Positions 1-7,338 of a stretch of 37,582 nt of DNA are shown here, piece after piece. The number at the start of each line of letters is the position of its first letter. Within the stretch, counting starts at the first letter, position 1. The notes beneath the pieces were generated by a model. That model was not told where the DNA came from. It did not search any database and worked only from the letters and a program-made list of their open reading frames with translations. This DNA is from Actinomycetales bacterium (GTDB taxonomy: Bacteria > Actinomycetota > Actinomycetes > Actinomycetales > Microbacteriaceae). Both the position numbers and the translations under genes were made by a program. The stretch covers positions 1-37,582 of the forward strand of contig JAATFB010000034.1 of the NCBI GenBank assembly GCA_015655415.1, written 5' to 3'.

Positions 1-292
1 TCGCCGTCATGGCCGTGAACGAGCCGCCGGGCGAGTTGATGTACATGACGATGTCGCGGTCGGGGTCCTGGCTCTCCAAGACGAGGAGCTGGGCCATGAT
101 GTCGTCCGCCGACGCGTCGTCCACCTGCACGCCGAGGAAGATGATGCGGTCCTCGAAGAGCTTCGCGTAGGGGTCCTGCCGCTTGTAGCCGTAGGCGGTG
201 CGCTCCTCGAAGCTCGGGAGGATGTAGCGGGAGTCCGGCATGGCGACGCGCGGGGCGCCGCCGACAAGGCCGGAGAAGTTCGGGGTTTCCAT
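1..292 (-). CDS. clpP2: ATP-dependent Clp protease proteolytic subunit ClpP2 (3' end outside window)
   Basis: This is the start of the second ClpP paralogue; about 97 codons are visible before the gene runs off the left edge. It opens with METPNFSGL at the ATG ending at 292, with a GAAGGA-type ribosome site upstream. Visible family features are the R-D-I-V-M-Y-I-N-S-P-G-G stretch near the window edge, which forms the ClpP handle/oxyanion region. The catalytic Ser, His and Asp lie beyond the edge. It begins 28 nt after the clpP1 stop, so the two are almost certainly co-transcribed. In Actinobacteria ClpP1 and ClpP2 rings combine into one hetero-tetradecamer that degrades substrates handed over by ClpX or ClpC; clpX usually follows, but is not in the window. 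Confidence 0.95.
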   Translation of the reverse strand, partial: METPNFSGLVGGAPRVAMPDSRYILPSFEERTAYGYKRQDPYAKLFEDRIIFLGVQVDDASADDIMAQLLVLESQDPDRDIVMYINSPGGSFTAMTA

Positions 293-320
293 CTGTGTCG
301 TGTCCTTCGCTCTCTCTCGC

Positions 321-905
321 CTACTCCTGGGTTCCGCCGCCGCCGACCACGTCGGAGGCGGATTCGCGGATGTGGTCGACGAATCCGTACTCCAGTGCCT
401 CGTGCGCGTTGAACCAGCGGTCGCGGTCGCCGTCCGCGTTGATCTGCTCGACGGTCTTTCCCGTCTGGGCCGCGGTGATCTCGGCGAGGCGGCGCTTCAT
501 GTCGAGGATGAGCTGCGCCTGCGTCTGGATGTCGCTGGCCGTGCCGCCGAAACCGCCGTGCGGCTGATGCAGCAGCACGCGGGCGTTCGGGGTGATGTAG
601 CGCTTGCCCTTGGTCCCCGCGGTGAGCAGCAACTGGCCCATCGACGCCGCCATGCCGATGCCGACCGTCACGATGTCGTTGGGAACGAACTGCATGGTGT
701 CGTAGATGGCCATGCCCGCGGTGATCGAGCCCCCGGGCGAGTTGATGTACAGGTAGATGTCACGCTTGGGGTCCTCGGCGGCCAGGAGCAGCAGCTTCGC
801 CGCGATCTCGTTGGCGTTGTCGTCGCGCACCTCCGAGCCGAGCCAGATGATGCGGTCCTTCAGCAGTCGGTCAAAAACACTGGGTTGCAGTGTCGGTTCC
901 GCCAT
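321..905 (-). CDS. clpP1: ATP-dependent Clp protease proteolytic subunit ClpP1
   Basis: The protein is a 194-aa ClpP serine peptidase, normal length for the family. The catalytic triad is readable: Ser88 in GMAASMGQ, His113 in LLHQP, and Asp162 in the D-R-D-R-W segment. The start MAEPTLQ has an AAGGAG site about 7 nt upstream. It is the first gene of the clpP1-clpP2 operon and follows tig in the same orientation, separated by a strong hairpin. A possible -10 box (TAGATT, 936-941 on the minus strand) lies just upstream, so the pair probably has its own promoter. The product should form a heptameric ring that stacks on ClpP2. Stress control by ClgR is common for this operon; a weak resemblance to its site at 972-982 was seen but is not called. 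Confidence 0.97.
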   Translation of the reverse strand: MAEPTLQPSVFDRLLKDRIIWLGSEVRDDNANEIAAKLLLLAAEDPKRDIYLYINSPGGSITAGMAIYDTMQFVPNDIVTVGIGMAASMGQLLLTAGTKGKRYITPNARVLLHQPHGGFGGTASDIQTQAQLILDMKRRLAEITAAQTGKTVEQINADGDRDRWFNAHEALEYGFVDHIRESASDVVGGGGTQE

Positions 906-935
906 GAACGTGCTCCTTCTTCGTACGTGCTCTCG

Positions 936-941
936 AATCTA
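936..941 (-). promoter_or_regulatory. Candidate -10 box for clpP1-clpP2
   Basis: TAGATT on the minus strand, 30 nt upstream of the clpP1 start. No convincing -35 hexamer is seen at the usual distance. Confidence 0.4.
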
Positions 942-1089
942 TCGAAGGGGTCGCCCGCCCATGCCGCTGTTCGCCGTCGGCAGAGCCGAGGCGGCCAGCA
1001 CGCCGCGCACCTCGTCAGGGCGCGGCTGCCACCGGGCGCGCCATCGCATCGGCTCGAGCCACCGACTCGAGTCTCAGGCGTCCCCAGAC

Positions 1090-1128
1090 GCGGTGAGGGG
1101 CGGGTGCCGCGCACCCGCCCCTCACCGC
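1090..1128 (-). terminator. Strong hairpin terminator after tig
   Basis: A perfect 17-bp stem (1090-1106 with 1112-1128) closes a 5-nt loop, about 20 nt beyond the tig stop and upstream of clpP1. There is no T tract after the stem, as is usual in high-GC actinobacteria. It probably separates tig transcription from the clp operon. Confidence 0.75.
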
Positions 1129-1146
1129 AGCAGCGGGCACCCCGCG

Positions 1147-2571
1147 CTAGGCCTTCGCGCTCTTGGACGCCTTCTTCTTGGGCTTCTTGCCGGCGGTCTC
1201 GCCTGAATCCTGGGCCGGCTCGTCCGCATCCGCTCCGGGGACCTCCGCGTGCTCCTCGGCAGGCGACTCCTCGGCGGCAGACGCCTCCGCGGACTCCGGC
1301 ACAGCGGCGAACTCGGAGAGGTCGACCGGCTGACCGTTGCTGTCCTTGACCACCGCGCGGCCCAGCAGCACGGCGATCGTCTTGTTGCGAGCGACCTCGC
1401 CGAACATCTGGGGCAGCTGGCCGTTCTCTCCCAGCACCTGCACGAACTCGTTCGGGTCCATGCCGTACTGGGCGGCGGCCTGCACCAGGTAGCTGCTCAG
1501 CTCCTCCTGGCTGACCTGCACGTTCTCCTTCTGGGCGATCTCGTCGAAGAGCACCTGGGTGCGGAACGCCTTCTCGCTGGCCTCCTTCACCTCGGCACGG
1601 TGCACGTCGTCGTCGAGCCTGTTCTCGGCCTCCAGGTGGCGGTGCACCTCGTCTTCGACCAGGCCCTCGGGGACCGGGATCTCGGTGAGCTCGAGCAGTC
1701 GGTCGACCAGCAGGTTGCGGGCCTCGTTCCCCTGGGCGAAAGTCTTGCTGCGAGCGGCCTCGCCGCGCAGGCTCTCCCTCAGCTCCTGGATGGTGTCGAA
1801 CTCGCTGGCGATCTGCGCGAAGTCGTCGTCGGCATCCGGGAGCTCCCGCTCCTTCACCGCGTTCAGCGTGACGGTGATCTCGGCGTCCTCGCCCTCGTGG
1901 TCGCCTCCGAGCAGCCTGGAGGTGAACGTCGTGGTCTCTCCGGCCGACAGGGAGTCGAGGGCCTCGTCGATGCCGTCGACGAGCTCTCCGGAGCCGATCT
2001 CGTACGACACGTTGCTCGCGGTGTCCACCTGCTCGCCGTCGATCGTGGCGACCAGGTCAAGCTGTGCGAAGTCGCCCTTCGTCGCCGGGCGGTCGACGGT
2101 GACCAGCGTGCCGAACCGGCTGCGCAGCCGGTCGAGCTCGGCCTCGACGTCGTCGTCGGTGACCTCGGCCGCCTCGACGGTCAACTCGATGCCGTCGTAG
2201 TCGGGAAGAGTGATCTCGGGGCGCACATCCACCTCGATCGCGACGACGAGGTCGCCGGAGTAGTCCTTGTCGCTGGGCCACTCCTGGATGTCCGCCTCGG
2301 GACGCCCGACGGGCTTGACGTCGTTCTCCTCCACCGCGCTGCGGTAGAACGCCTCGAGCCCCTCGTTCACGGCGTGCTCGAGGACAGCCGCCTTGCCGAC
2401 GCGTTGGTCGATGATCGGTGGCGGCACCTTGCCCTTGCGGAACCCCGGCACGTTCACCTCTTGCGCGATGTGCTCGTAGGCGTGCTTGATGCTGGGCTGC
2501 AGCTCCTCGGGGGTCACTGCGATGGTGAGCTTCGCGCGCGTGGGGCTCAGCTTCTCGACCGTGGTCTTCAC
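1147..2571 (-). CDS. tig: Trigger factor, ribosome-associated chaperone and prolyl isomerase
   Basis: The protein is 474 aa with the trigger-factor layout: an N-terminal ribosome-binding domain with the signature GFRKGK at residues 43-48, a central FKBP-type peptidyl-prolyl isomerase domain around residues 155-240, and a helical C-terminal substrate-binding domain. The tail is rich in Ala, Glu and Lys, typical of actinobacterial forms. The start is a GTG (VKTTVEKL) with AGGAG nine nt upstream; the longer open frame would run through tRNA-Pro and is not believable. Trigger factor binds beside the peptide exit tunnel (ribosomal protein L23) and shields nascent chains. The position just upstream of clpP1-clpP2 is the conserved bacterial order tig-clpP. 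Confidence 0.97.
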   Translation of the reverse strand: MKTTVEKLSPTRAKLTIAVTPEELQPSIKHAYEHIAQEVNVPGFRKGKVPPPIIDQRVGKAAVLEHAVNEGLEAFYRSAVEENDVKPVGRPEADIQEWPSDKDYSGDLVVAIEVDVRPEITLPDYDGIELTVEAAEVTDDDVEAELDRLRSRFGTLVTVDRPATKGDFAQLDLVATIDGEQVDTASNVSYEIGSGELVDGIDEALDSLSAGETTTFTSRLLGGDHEGEDAEITVTLNAVKERELPDADDDFAQIASEFDTIQELRESLRGEAARSKTFAQGNEARNLLVDRLLELTEIPVPEGLVEDEVHRHLEAENRLDDDVHRAEVKEASEKAFRTQVLFDEIAQKENVQVSQEELSSYLVQAAAQYGMDPNEFVQVLGENGQLPQMFGEVARNKTIAVLLGRAVVKDSNGQPVDLSEFAAVPESAEASAAEESPAEEHAEVPGADADEPAQDSGETAGKKPKKKASKSAKA

Positions 2572-2618
2572 GTGAGAGATCTCCTGTGTTCGAAATGGTT
2601 CGGTCAGAGTCGACCTTG

Positions 2619-2693
2619 TCGGGGCGACAGGATTCGAACCTGCGGCCTCCCGCTCCCAAAGCGGGCGCTCTAGCCAAGCTGAGCTACGCCCCG
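2619..2693 (-). tRNA. tRNA-Pro (anticodon TGG)
   Basis: The minus strand folds into a full cloverleaf. The 7-bp acceptor is CGGGGCG paired with CGCCCCG, the D arm contains TAGCTCAG, the anticodon loop TTTGGGA carries TGG, and the T arm contains GGTTCGAATCC. The 3' CCA is not encoded. It lies 47 nt upstream of tig on the same strand. Confidence 0.95.
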
Positions 2694-2830
2694 GATCGTG
2701 GTGGACCCGCGAGGTCCGACCGGCCAGGCACGCACCAGGGCGTTCAGCAAGCCGAAATGACCTCGGACAGTCTAGCGAATGACAGGCGATGCCCGTCCCG
2801 GCTGGTTCCGAGCCTCCAGCGGCCATGCAC

Positions 2831-2836
2831 TACACT
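2831..2836 (+). promoter_or_regulatory. Candidate -10 box for tRNA-Gly
   Basis: TACACT, 28 nt upstream of the mature tRNA 5' end. The -35 region (TTCCGA near 2806) is poor. Confidence 0.35.
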
Positions 2837-2864
2837 TGCTGGCGCGGCTCAACCGCCGCGATCC

Positions 2865-2935
2865 GGGGATGTAGCTCAATGGTAGAGCCTCAGTCTTCCA
2901 AACTGATGGTGCGGGTTCGATTCCCGTCATCCCCT
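2865..2935 (+). tRNA. tRNA-Gly (anticodon TCC)
   Basis: A 71-nt cloverleaf. The acceptor GGGGATG pairs with CATCCCC, the discriminator base is T, the D arm has TAGCTCAATGGTAGAGC, the anticodon loop CTTCCAA carries TCC, and the T arm has GGTTCGATTCC. No CCA is encoded. It is divergent from tRNA-Pro. Confidence 0.95.
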
Positions 2936-3104
2936 CTCACGATCGGCCTCATCCAGCGGCCTTCGCCGGGTGCCATCGACGAACCGATGGCCGTACTCGC
3001 GTGCCTCGTTCCCCACGGACCGGGGCGACTACCCAGGTGATCAGCGTCGGCGGTCCCCCACTTTGCGGGTGGCCGAGCTTGGACGCCGCGGCATGGTCAT
3101 CTGT

Positions 3105-3110
3105 CAGGAT
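3105..3110 (+). promoter_or_regulatory. Candidate -10 box giving a leaderless lipoprotein mRNA
   Basis: CAGGAT ends six nt before the GTG at 3117, the spacing that puts the transcription start on the start codon. Confidence 0.4.
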
Positions 3111-3116
3111 GGGCGG

Positions 3117-3629
3117 GTGCCGTCGCGCAAGTCAGCAGTTCTCCGCGCCGCGACCGCCCTGCTCGCCGGAGCTCTTGCCGTCGGCATGGCCGGCTGCGTG
3201 AGCGCGGAGCGTCCGACGGATGACGCGACCCGCTACGCTGCCGGCCATCATCGCTGCGTGCCCGGCGCATCCGTCGAGCTGGACAAGCCATCGCACACGT
3301 TCCACCTCTCCGGTTCGTGCGGAGAGGTGGTGGTCAGGGGCGACGGGGTCACGGCGCGACTGCAACGCGCGGTCTCGCTCGACGTACAGGGACAGTCCAG
3401 CACCGTCGCCGTTGCCGACCGGGTGGGATCGGCCGTGGTCCGGGGCGACGGCGTGTCGCTGTCGGCCGACTCCGTGGGATCCGTGCTGATCACAGGGCAG
3501 AGCAACTCGGTCACTGCCCCGGCGCTCGGCTCCGTGATGGTTCAGGGCGACCACAACGTGATCACCACCCACGTCCACCCCAGCGACTACCGCGTGAGCG
3601 GGCAGGACGACAGGCTCCTCCTGCAGTGA
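3117..3629 (+). CDS. Secreted lipoprotein with DUF3060-type repeats
   Basis: The product is about 170 aa. The GTG at 3117 gives a short basic N-terminus (VPSRKS), a hydrophobic segment and a lipobox-like MAGC, so it is probably exported and lipid-anchored. The mature part is Gly/Ser/Val-rich and repeats a short pattern (VVVRGDGV, AVVRGDGV, VLITGQSN, VMVQGDHN). This is the beta-helix-like pattern of DUF3060 proteins common in mycobacteria and other actinobacteria; their function is unknown. An in-frame ATG at 3093 is possible but would add residues before the basic region and has no ribosome site, whereas the GTG fits leaderless transcription from the box at 3105. Single gene between tRNA-Gly and an unrelated membrane protein. 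Confidence 0.8.
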   Translation: MPSRKSAVLRAATALLAGALAVGMAGCVSAERPTDDATRYAAGHHRCVPGASVELDKPSHTFHLSGSCGEVVVRGDGVTARLQRAVSLDVQGQSSTVAVADRVGSAVVRGDGVSLSADSVGSVLITGQSNSVTAPALGSVMVQGDHNVITTHVHPSDYRVSGQDDRLLLQ

Positions 3630-3810
3630 CCCTTCCCGTATCCGTCCTCGGCCCGGCAGCTCCGAAGGACATGTCGACGGTCGGGCCCATATGACGTTCG
3701 AGACCGCCTCTGTCCTTCCGAACGGCGCGTCCTTCGGGTAGCTGAGGGACTCCCTTGGGTTTGGGAGAATGTCCGGGACGCACGTCCGCCAAGCACCCAG
3801 GAAGCCGCTC

Positions 3811-4392
3811 ATGACGCCCGACGAAGCCGCCGACATCCTCGAGGTCGGCAAGGATGCCCCCGCCGCCGACATCCTCGCCGCCTACTCCGCCAAGGCCAAG
3901 GCAGCCGGCGGCACGTACGCGGGCAACCTCGAGGCGGAACGGGCCGAGGTGCAGCTGCTCGGCGAGGCCAGAGTGACGCTGATGACGCATCGCCAGAGGG
4001 CACAGGGGGCGCAGCAGCGCACCGCGGCGGCGCAGCGAACGGACCGCGGGCCGACGTACGGGGAACGCGGCGAGGCCGTCATCGGCTGGCCCGACGAGAC
4101 GAAGGGCAGGCCGCGCACCGCCGAGGAGGAGCTCATGCGCAAGCGCCGGTCGTTCGCGATCGCGATCGTCGGGCTGGTGCTCTCGCTCACCGCGTGGGTC
4201 TGGTGGCTGCTGGAGCCCCTGTCGCTGTTCGGCATCGGTCTGAACATCTGGGCCCTGGTGAGGGTGCGCGGCTACGGGAGCGGTCTGTACACCGGCACGC
4301 GGATCGTGGCATGGGTCTCTGTCGTGCTCGGTGCGCTGGGGCTGCTGGGCAACATCCTGCTGGTCGTCAACGGACTCTCGGCCGCCCACTGA
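3811..4392 (+). CDS. J-domain-like membrane protein with DUF4190-type C-terminus
   Basis: The protein is about 193 aa. Residues 1-60 (TPDEAADILEV..AAYSAKAKAAG) resemble the DnaJ fold, but the HPD motif that activates Hsp70 is absent. Two hydrophobic helices (around residues 118-140 and 165-190), separated by a GYGSGLYTG turn, look like a DUF4190 membrane unit. I chose the ATG at 3811 because AGGAAG lies just upstream and a -10-like GAGAAT (3765-3770) would start the mRNA near 3777; the earlier ATG at 3769 would then be outside the transcript. The gene stands alone before dps. Function is unknown; a membrane-anchored adaptor is only a guess. Confidence 0.75.
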   Translation: MTPDEAADILEVGKDAPAADILAAYSAKAKAAGGTYAGNLEAERAEVQLLGEARVTLMTHRQRAQGAQQRTAAAQRTDRGPTYGERGEAVIGWPDETKGRPRTAEEELMRKRRSFAIAIVGLVLSLTAWVWWLLEPLSLFGIGLNIWALVRVRGYGSGLYTGTRIVAWVSVVLGALGLLGNILLVVNGLSAAH

Positions 4393-4406
4393 CGACCGCG
4401 AAACTT

Positions 4407-4421
4407 AGCACAGCCTGTGCT
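4407..4421 (+). promoter_or_regulatory. Palindromic operator candidate upstream of dps
   Basis: A perfect inverted repeat, AGCACAG-C-CTGTGCT, ends four nt before the -35 box of dps. With its flanks it matches the DtxR/IdeR consensus (TTAGGTTAGCCTAACCTAA) at roughly 11 of 19 positions, including both outer TTAG/CT parts. Iron-dependent control is an inference; another regulator such as a Fur-family protein is equally possible. Confidence 0.55.
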
Positions 4422-4424
4422 TCC

Positions 4425-4452
4425 TTGCGGAATGCACGGGGCCGCGTAGCGT
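4425..4452 (+). promoter_or_regulatory. dps promoter
   Basis: -35 TTGCGG (4425-4430) and -10 TAGCGT (4447-4452) with a 16-nt spacer. The predicted start is near 4458, the A of a small upstream ORF. Confidence 0.65.
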
Positions 4453-4457
4453 TGAAC

Positions 4458-4490
4458 ATGACAACGAGCGAAGGGATCAGCATTCCATGA
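4458..4490 (+). CDS. Leaderless 10-codon upstream ORF coupled to dps
   Basis: An ATG five nt after the -10 box opens a 10-codon frame (MTTSEGISIP). Its TGA overlaps the dps start as ATGA. The dps ribosome site (GAAGGGA) lies inside it. The sequence shows the geometry only; translation of the peptide and coupling to dps are inferred. The same layout occurs at tesB and hsdM. Confidence 0.45.
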   Translation: MTTSEGISIP

Positions 4491-4972
4491 GCACAACCGA
4501 CACCACCCCCCAGGCCACCACCAACCCGGACGTCGCCGCGGGCACGGCGCAGTTCCTCACGCCGGTGGTCATCGAGCTCGAGGCCCTCGTGGTCAACGGC
4601 AAGAATGCGCACTGGAACCTGCGTGGCTCGAACTTCATCGGCGTGCACGAGCTGTTGGACACGTTCGTCTCCCACGCCCAGGAGTGGGCCGACCTCGCCG
4701 CAGAGCGCATCGTCGCACTCGGCCTTCCGATCGACTCGCGGATCGCCACCGTGGCGGCGAACACGAAGGCCGCTCCGCTCAGCGACGGATTCGTGCAGTC
4801 CGACAAGTCCATCGCTGAACTGATCGGTCAGATCGACGTCGCGCTCGACGCGGTGAACACCGCCGTGCGCGAGCTGGAGGAGCTCGACCAGACCAGCCAG
4901 GACGTCGCCATCGAGATCGCTCGCGGGCTCGACAAGGACCGCTGGCTGCTGTTCGCGCACATCGCCAAGTAG
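4487..4972 (+). CDS. dps: Dps family DNA-binding ferritin-like protein
   Basis: The protein is 161 aa, the usual Dps length. The ferroxidase residues at the dimer interface are present: His42 in AHWNLRG, His54 in GVHELLD, Asp69 and Glu73 in the D-L-A-A-E segment. Dps forms a 12-subunit shell that oxidises Fe(II) with hydrogen peroxide, stores the iron and can coat DNA in starved cells. The N-terminal tail is short, Thr-rich and lacks Lys/Arg, so DNA binding by that tail is doubtful. Control is likely through the palindrome at 4407-4421 and promoter at 4425-4452. Translation probably couples to the upstream 10-codon frame. Monocistronic: a terminator follows. Confidence 0.95.
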   Translation: MSTTDTTPQATTNPDVAAGTAQFLTPVVIELEALVVNGKNAHWNLRGSNFIGVHELLDTFVSHAQEWADLAAERIVALGLPIDSRIATVAANTKAAPLSDGFVQSDKSIAELIGQIDVALDAVNTAVRELEELDQTSQDVAIEIARGLDKDRWLLFAHIAK

Positions 4973-4984
4973 CGATCCGATCGC

Positions 4985-5015
4985 GAGGGGTCACGGCCGA
5001 CGGCCGTGGCCCCTC
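4985..5015. terminator. Hairpin between convergent dps and PaiB-like gene
   Basis: A 14-bp stem with one T-G wobble and a GAC loop lies between the converging genes, so it can act in both directions. No T tract. Confidence 0.7.
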
Positions 5016-5073
5016 TGCCATGTGAGTGCACGTCGCCGCGGCGCGTCGGCCCGTCGCCTCCTCGAGCGCCCGG

Positions 5074-5724
5074 TCAGGGGGCGGGCGGCAGCTCCCGTCC
5101 CAGCCGCGCGTGCGTGCGACGCATCTCGGCCGCGAGCCGGGCATCCGCATACGGCCCGTCGCCTTCGAGCTCGGCGATGATCGTGCCGACGATCTCGGGC
5201 GCCCGGTTCTGGCTCATCTTGTTCTTCGCCACGATCCGCGTGGGGGTGAGCCGCACACCGACCGTGCCGCTCAGCAGGCGTGCGGCGTACGCCTCGTTCT
5301 CGGGGGTGTCCGCCATGCGCCGCGGCGCGGCCATCCGCTCCTCGAAACGATCGACGAGGCGTCCGAGCACCTCCCAGTTCTCCTCGTCGCTGAGGAGAAC
5401 CGGCACTCCCGTCAGATGCGCCGCGACGAAGTTCCACGTCGGCACCGCGGGTCGCTCGTCGTACCACCCCGGCGAGACGTAGCCGTGCGGTCCCTGCACG
5501 ACCACGAGCAGCTCATGCCGGCCGAGCTCATGCACCTGATCGTCCGGCCTGCCCAGGTGGGTGAGGATCGAGATCTCCTCGCAGGACTCGTCCAGCAGCA
5601 CCGGGTAGTGCGACGCGACGAGCCCGTTCGATGTCTGACTGACCAGGAGGGCCCACGGGTTCTCGCGAATCAGCCGCTTGATCTCCTCGACGTCGCCCAG
5701 AGCGAAACTCGGGTTCTGTCTCAT
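5074..5724 (-). CDS. PaiB-like FMN-binding protein
   Basis: The protein is 216 aa. The PaiB signature GPHGYVSPGWY starts at residue 78 and continues to P-T-W-N-F near residue 99. The fold is a split-barrel flavin-binding domain related to pyridoxamine-phosphate oxidase. In Bacillus PaiB was described as a negative regulator of sporulation and protease genes; in actinobacteria its role is unclear and it may be an FMN-dependent reductase. The start MRQNPSF has a good site (GGGAGGAACG). Its ATGA also overlaps the stop of an upstream frame in the 91-nt gap behind nei, but that frame extends into nei and may be chance. Probably the last gene of a nei-containing transcript. Confidence 0.85.
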   Translation of the reverse strand: MRQNPSFALGDVEEIKRLIRENPWALLVSQTSNGLVASHYPVLLDESCEEISILTHLGRPDDQVHELGRHELLVVVQGPHGYVSPGWYDERPAVPTWNFVAAHLTGVPVLLSDEENWEVLGRLVDRFEERMAAPRRMADTPENEAYAARLLSGTVGVRLTPTRIVAKNKMSQNRAPEIVGTIIAELEGDGPYADARLAAEMRRTHARLGRELPPAP

Positions 5725-5815
5725 CGTTCCTCCCGTGGCGGCCAGCGGGACGGCGCGTCCTCGCCGGCCGGGGCGGCCGCCGGCATCCGGTGACGCGGAC
5801 CGAGCACCAGGATGC

Positions 5816-6790
5816 CTACGCCTGACATCTCGGACACCAGTACAGCTTTCGCCCCGCCATCATCTCCATCACGATGTGCGTTCCGCACACCCGGCACGGG
5901 AGACCCTCGCGCTTGTACACCCAGTGCCGGTCCTCCCGGCTCGCCATGGCGCGGGCCCAGTCCTCCGGGCTGAGGTCGTCCATCGTCATCATCTGACCCG
6001 TTCGGACCCCGACCTCCAGCAGGTGCGCCAAGTCGCGCCACAGCCGACGCGCCGTGTCGAACGGCACCCTCGTGCCGGGCGTGTGCGGGTTCAACCGGGC
6101 TCGGAACAGCAGCTCGGCGCGGTACACGTTGCCGATGCCGCTGATCACGGACTGGTCCATCAGCAGCACGCCGATCGGCGTCTGCTTCGCCGTGAGGTCC
6201 CGTGCGACGCTCTCCTCCACCTCGGGTCCGTCGTCCACGAGCGGGTCCGGTCCCAGTCCGGCGATGATCTCCGACACGGCATGCTCATCCAGCACCTCGC
6301 ACACGGTCGGACCGCGGAGGTCGGCCACAGCGGTGTCGGTGAGCAGCCGGGCGCGCACGGCGCCGACCGGCTCCGGGGGGAAGACGAAGTCCGAGTCGTC
6401 CTCCTTCTCCGACTCGGACATCCGCAGCCGCGCCCGGCGGGGAGCCCCCATGCTCGCGATCGAGTCCTCGCCCCGCGAGTCCAGGACCGTGCCGTGCTGG
6501 TTCGTCTGCCCGATGCGGCCGCCCGAGGAGCGGATCGTGTCGTCGACCGTGATCTCGCCGGCGAAGTCCCACGCCCCGTAGATGCCGAGGTGCACGCGCA
6601 GCCAGAGGCCGTTGTCGAACTCGAGGAACATCTGCTTGCCGACGGCGCGGGCATCCACCATCGTCGCGCCGTCGATGAGGGCCGCGCCGGAGCTGAACCG
6701 CCCCTGCGGCGAGCTGACGGCGACCCTCTTGCCCACGAAGTTGCGAGAGAACTGCAGGGCGATGCGATGAACGGAGTGACCCTCGGGCAT
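5816..6790 (-). CDS. nei: Endonuclease VIII-like DNA glycosylase (Fpg/Nei family)
   Basis: The 324-aa protein starts MPEGHSVHRIA, so after Met removal the catalytic N-terminal Pro and Glu of the Fpg/Nei family are in place. The central H2TH region is seen around GIGNVYRAELLFRA, with GIGN being diagnostic. The C-terminus has the zinc finger C299-x2-C302-x16-C319-x2-C322. It removes oxidised bases and cuts the abasic site by beta/delta elimination. The charged insert SESEKEDDSD near residues 125-134 is unusual. The start is 8 nt after the rpiB stop, so it is co-transcribed with rpiB. H-S-V after PEG favours Nei over Fpg (MutM); substrate range cannot be set from sequence. Confidence 0.92.
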   Translation of the reverse strand: MPEGHSVHRIALQFSRNFVGKRVAVSSPQGRFSSGAALIDGATMVDARAVGKQMFLEFDNGLWLRVHLGIYGAWDFAGEITVDDTIRSSGGRIGQTNQHGTVLDSRGEDSIASMGAPRRARLRMSESEKEDDSDFVFPPEPVGAVRARLLTDTAVADLRGPTVCEVLDEHAVSEIIAGLGPDPLVDDGPEVEESVARDLTAKQTPIGVLLMDQSVISGIGNVYRAELLFRARLNPHTPGTRVPFDTARRLWRDLAHLLEVGVRTGQMMTMDDLSPEDWARAMASREDRHWVYKREGLPCRVCGTHIVMEMMAGRKLYWCPRCQA

Positions 6791-6798
6791 GGCGGCGG

Positions 6799-7293
6799 CT
6801 ACTCGATGTTCCTGTCGGCCCTGTCGGCGATGTCGCACGTCGCCTCGAACTCGGCGATCTGCGCGATGCGGCGCACGTGCCGCTCCTCGAACGAGAACGG
6901 CTCGGCGATGAACGTGTCGATGAAGGAGATCGCCTCCTCCACGGTGTGCTGCCTGGCGCCGATGGCGATCACGTTCGCGTCGTTGTGCTGCCGCGCCAGC
7001 AGCGCCGTGCTCTTGTTCCACACCAGAGCGGCGCGTATGCCGCGGACCTTGTTCGCGGCGATCTGCTCACCGTTGCCGGATCCGCCGAACACGACGCCGA
7101 GCGACTGCCGCCCGGCCTGCTGATCAGCCACCACACCCTTGGCAGCGTTGATGCAGAACGCCGGATAGTCGTCCAGCGGATCGAAATCCCTCGGCCCGTG
7201 ATCGACGATCTCGTGCCCTGCCTCGCGGAGGTGCCGTTGCAGCGTCTGGGAGAACTCGAGCCCGGCATGGTCCGTGCCGATGTGGATGCGCAT
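6799..7293 (-). CDS. rpiB: Ribose-5-phosphate isomerase B
   Basis: The product is 164 aa, matching RpiB/LacAB sugar isomerases. It begins MRIHIGTDHAG, with the substrate loop TDHAG and the second loop GGSGNGEQ near residues 70-77. The enteric RpiB active-site Cys is absent; mycobacterial RpiB likewise uses a Glu, here about Glu76. It interconverts ribose-5-P and ribulose-5-P in the pentose phosphate pathway. I prefer the second ATG (7293): the -10 box TAGACT ends 7 nt before it, which makes the mRNA leaderless; the upstream ATG at 7299 would lie outside the transcript. First gene of an rpiB-nei unit. Confidence 0.95.
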   Translation of the reverse strand: MRIHIGTDHAGLEFSQTLQRHLREAGHEIVDHGPRDFDPLDDYPAFCINAAKGVVADQQAGRQSLGVVFGGSGNGEQIAANKVRGIRAALVWNKSTALLARQHNDANVIAIGARQHTVEEAISFIDTFIAEPFSFEERHVRRIAQIAEFEATCDIADRADRNIE

Positions 7294-7300
7294 GGCCATC

Positions 7301-7306
7301 AGTCTA
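7301..7306 (-). promoter_or_regulatory. -10 box of leaderless rpiB
   Basis: TAGACT on the minus strand, with 7 nt to the ATG at 7293. No clear -35. Confidence 0.6.
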
Positions 7307-7338
7307 GGGACGTCGGGAAACGCGCCGGCCGTCGTTCC

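Noticed and set aside
972..982. ClgR-like site upstream of clpP1
   Set aside because: It resembles the CGCYNANRGCG core but with at least two mismatches; such words are frequent in GC-rich DNA.
240..2673. Long plus-strand frames (240-1349 and 1249-2673) opposite clpP1 and tig
   Set aside because: They are antisense mirror frames typical of GC-rich coding DNA; their composition is Arg/Val/Leu/His-biased and the opposite strand has complete known proteins.
2572..2826. N-terminal extension of tig to 559 aa
   Set aside because: It would translate tRNA-Pro; the GTG at 2571 has a good ribosome site and matches the family start.
3661..3738. 9-bp inverted repeat CCGAAGGAC / GTCCTTCGG
   Set aside because: The arms are about 60 nt apart with no link to a gene end or promoter; probably chance.
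5721..5791. Short upstream frame ending in ATGA at the PaiB-like start
   Set aside because: The layout looks like the dps and tesB cases, but no -10 box lies before an ATG there, and the frame is open far into nei, so chance is likely.
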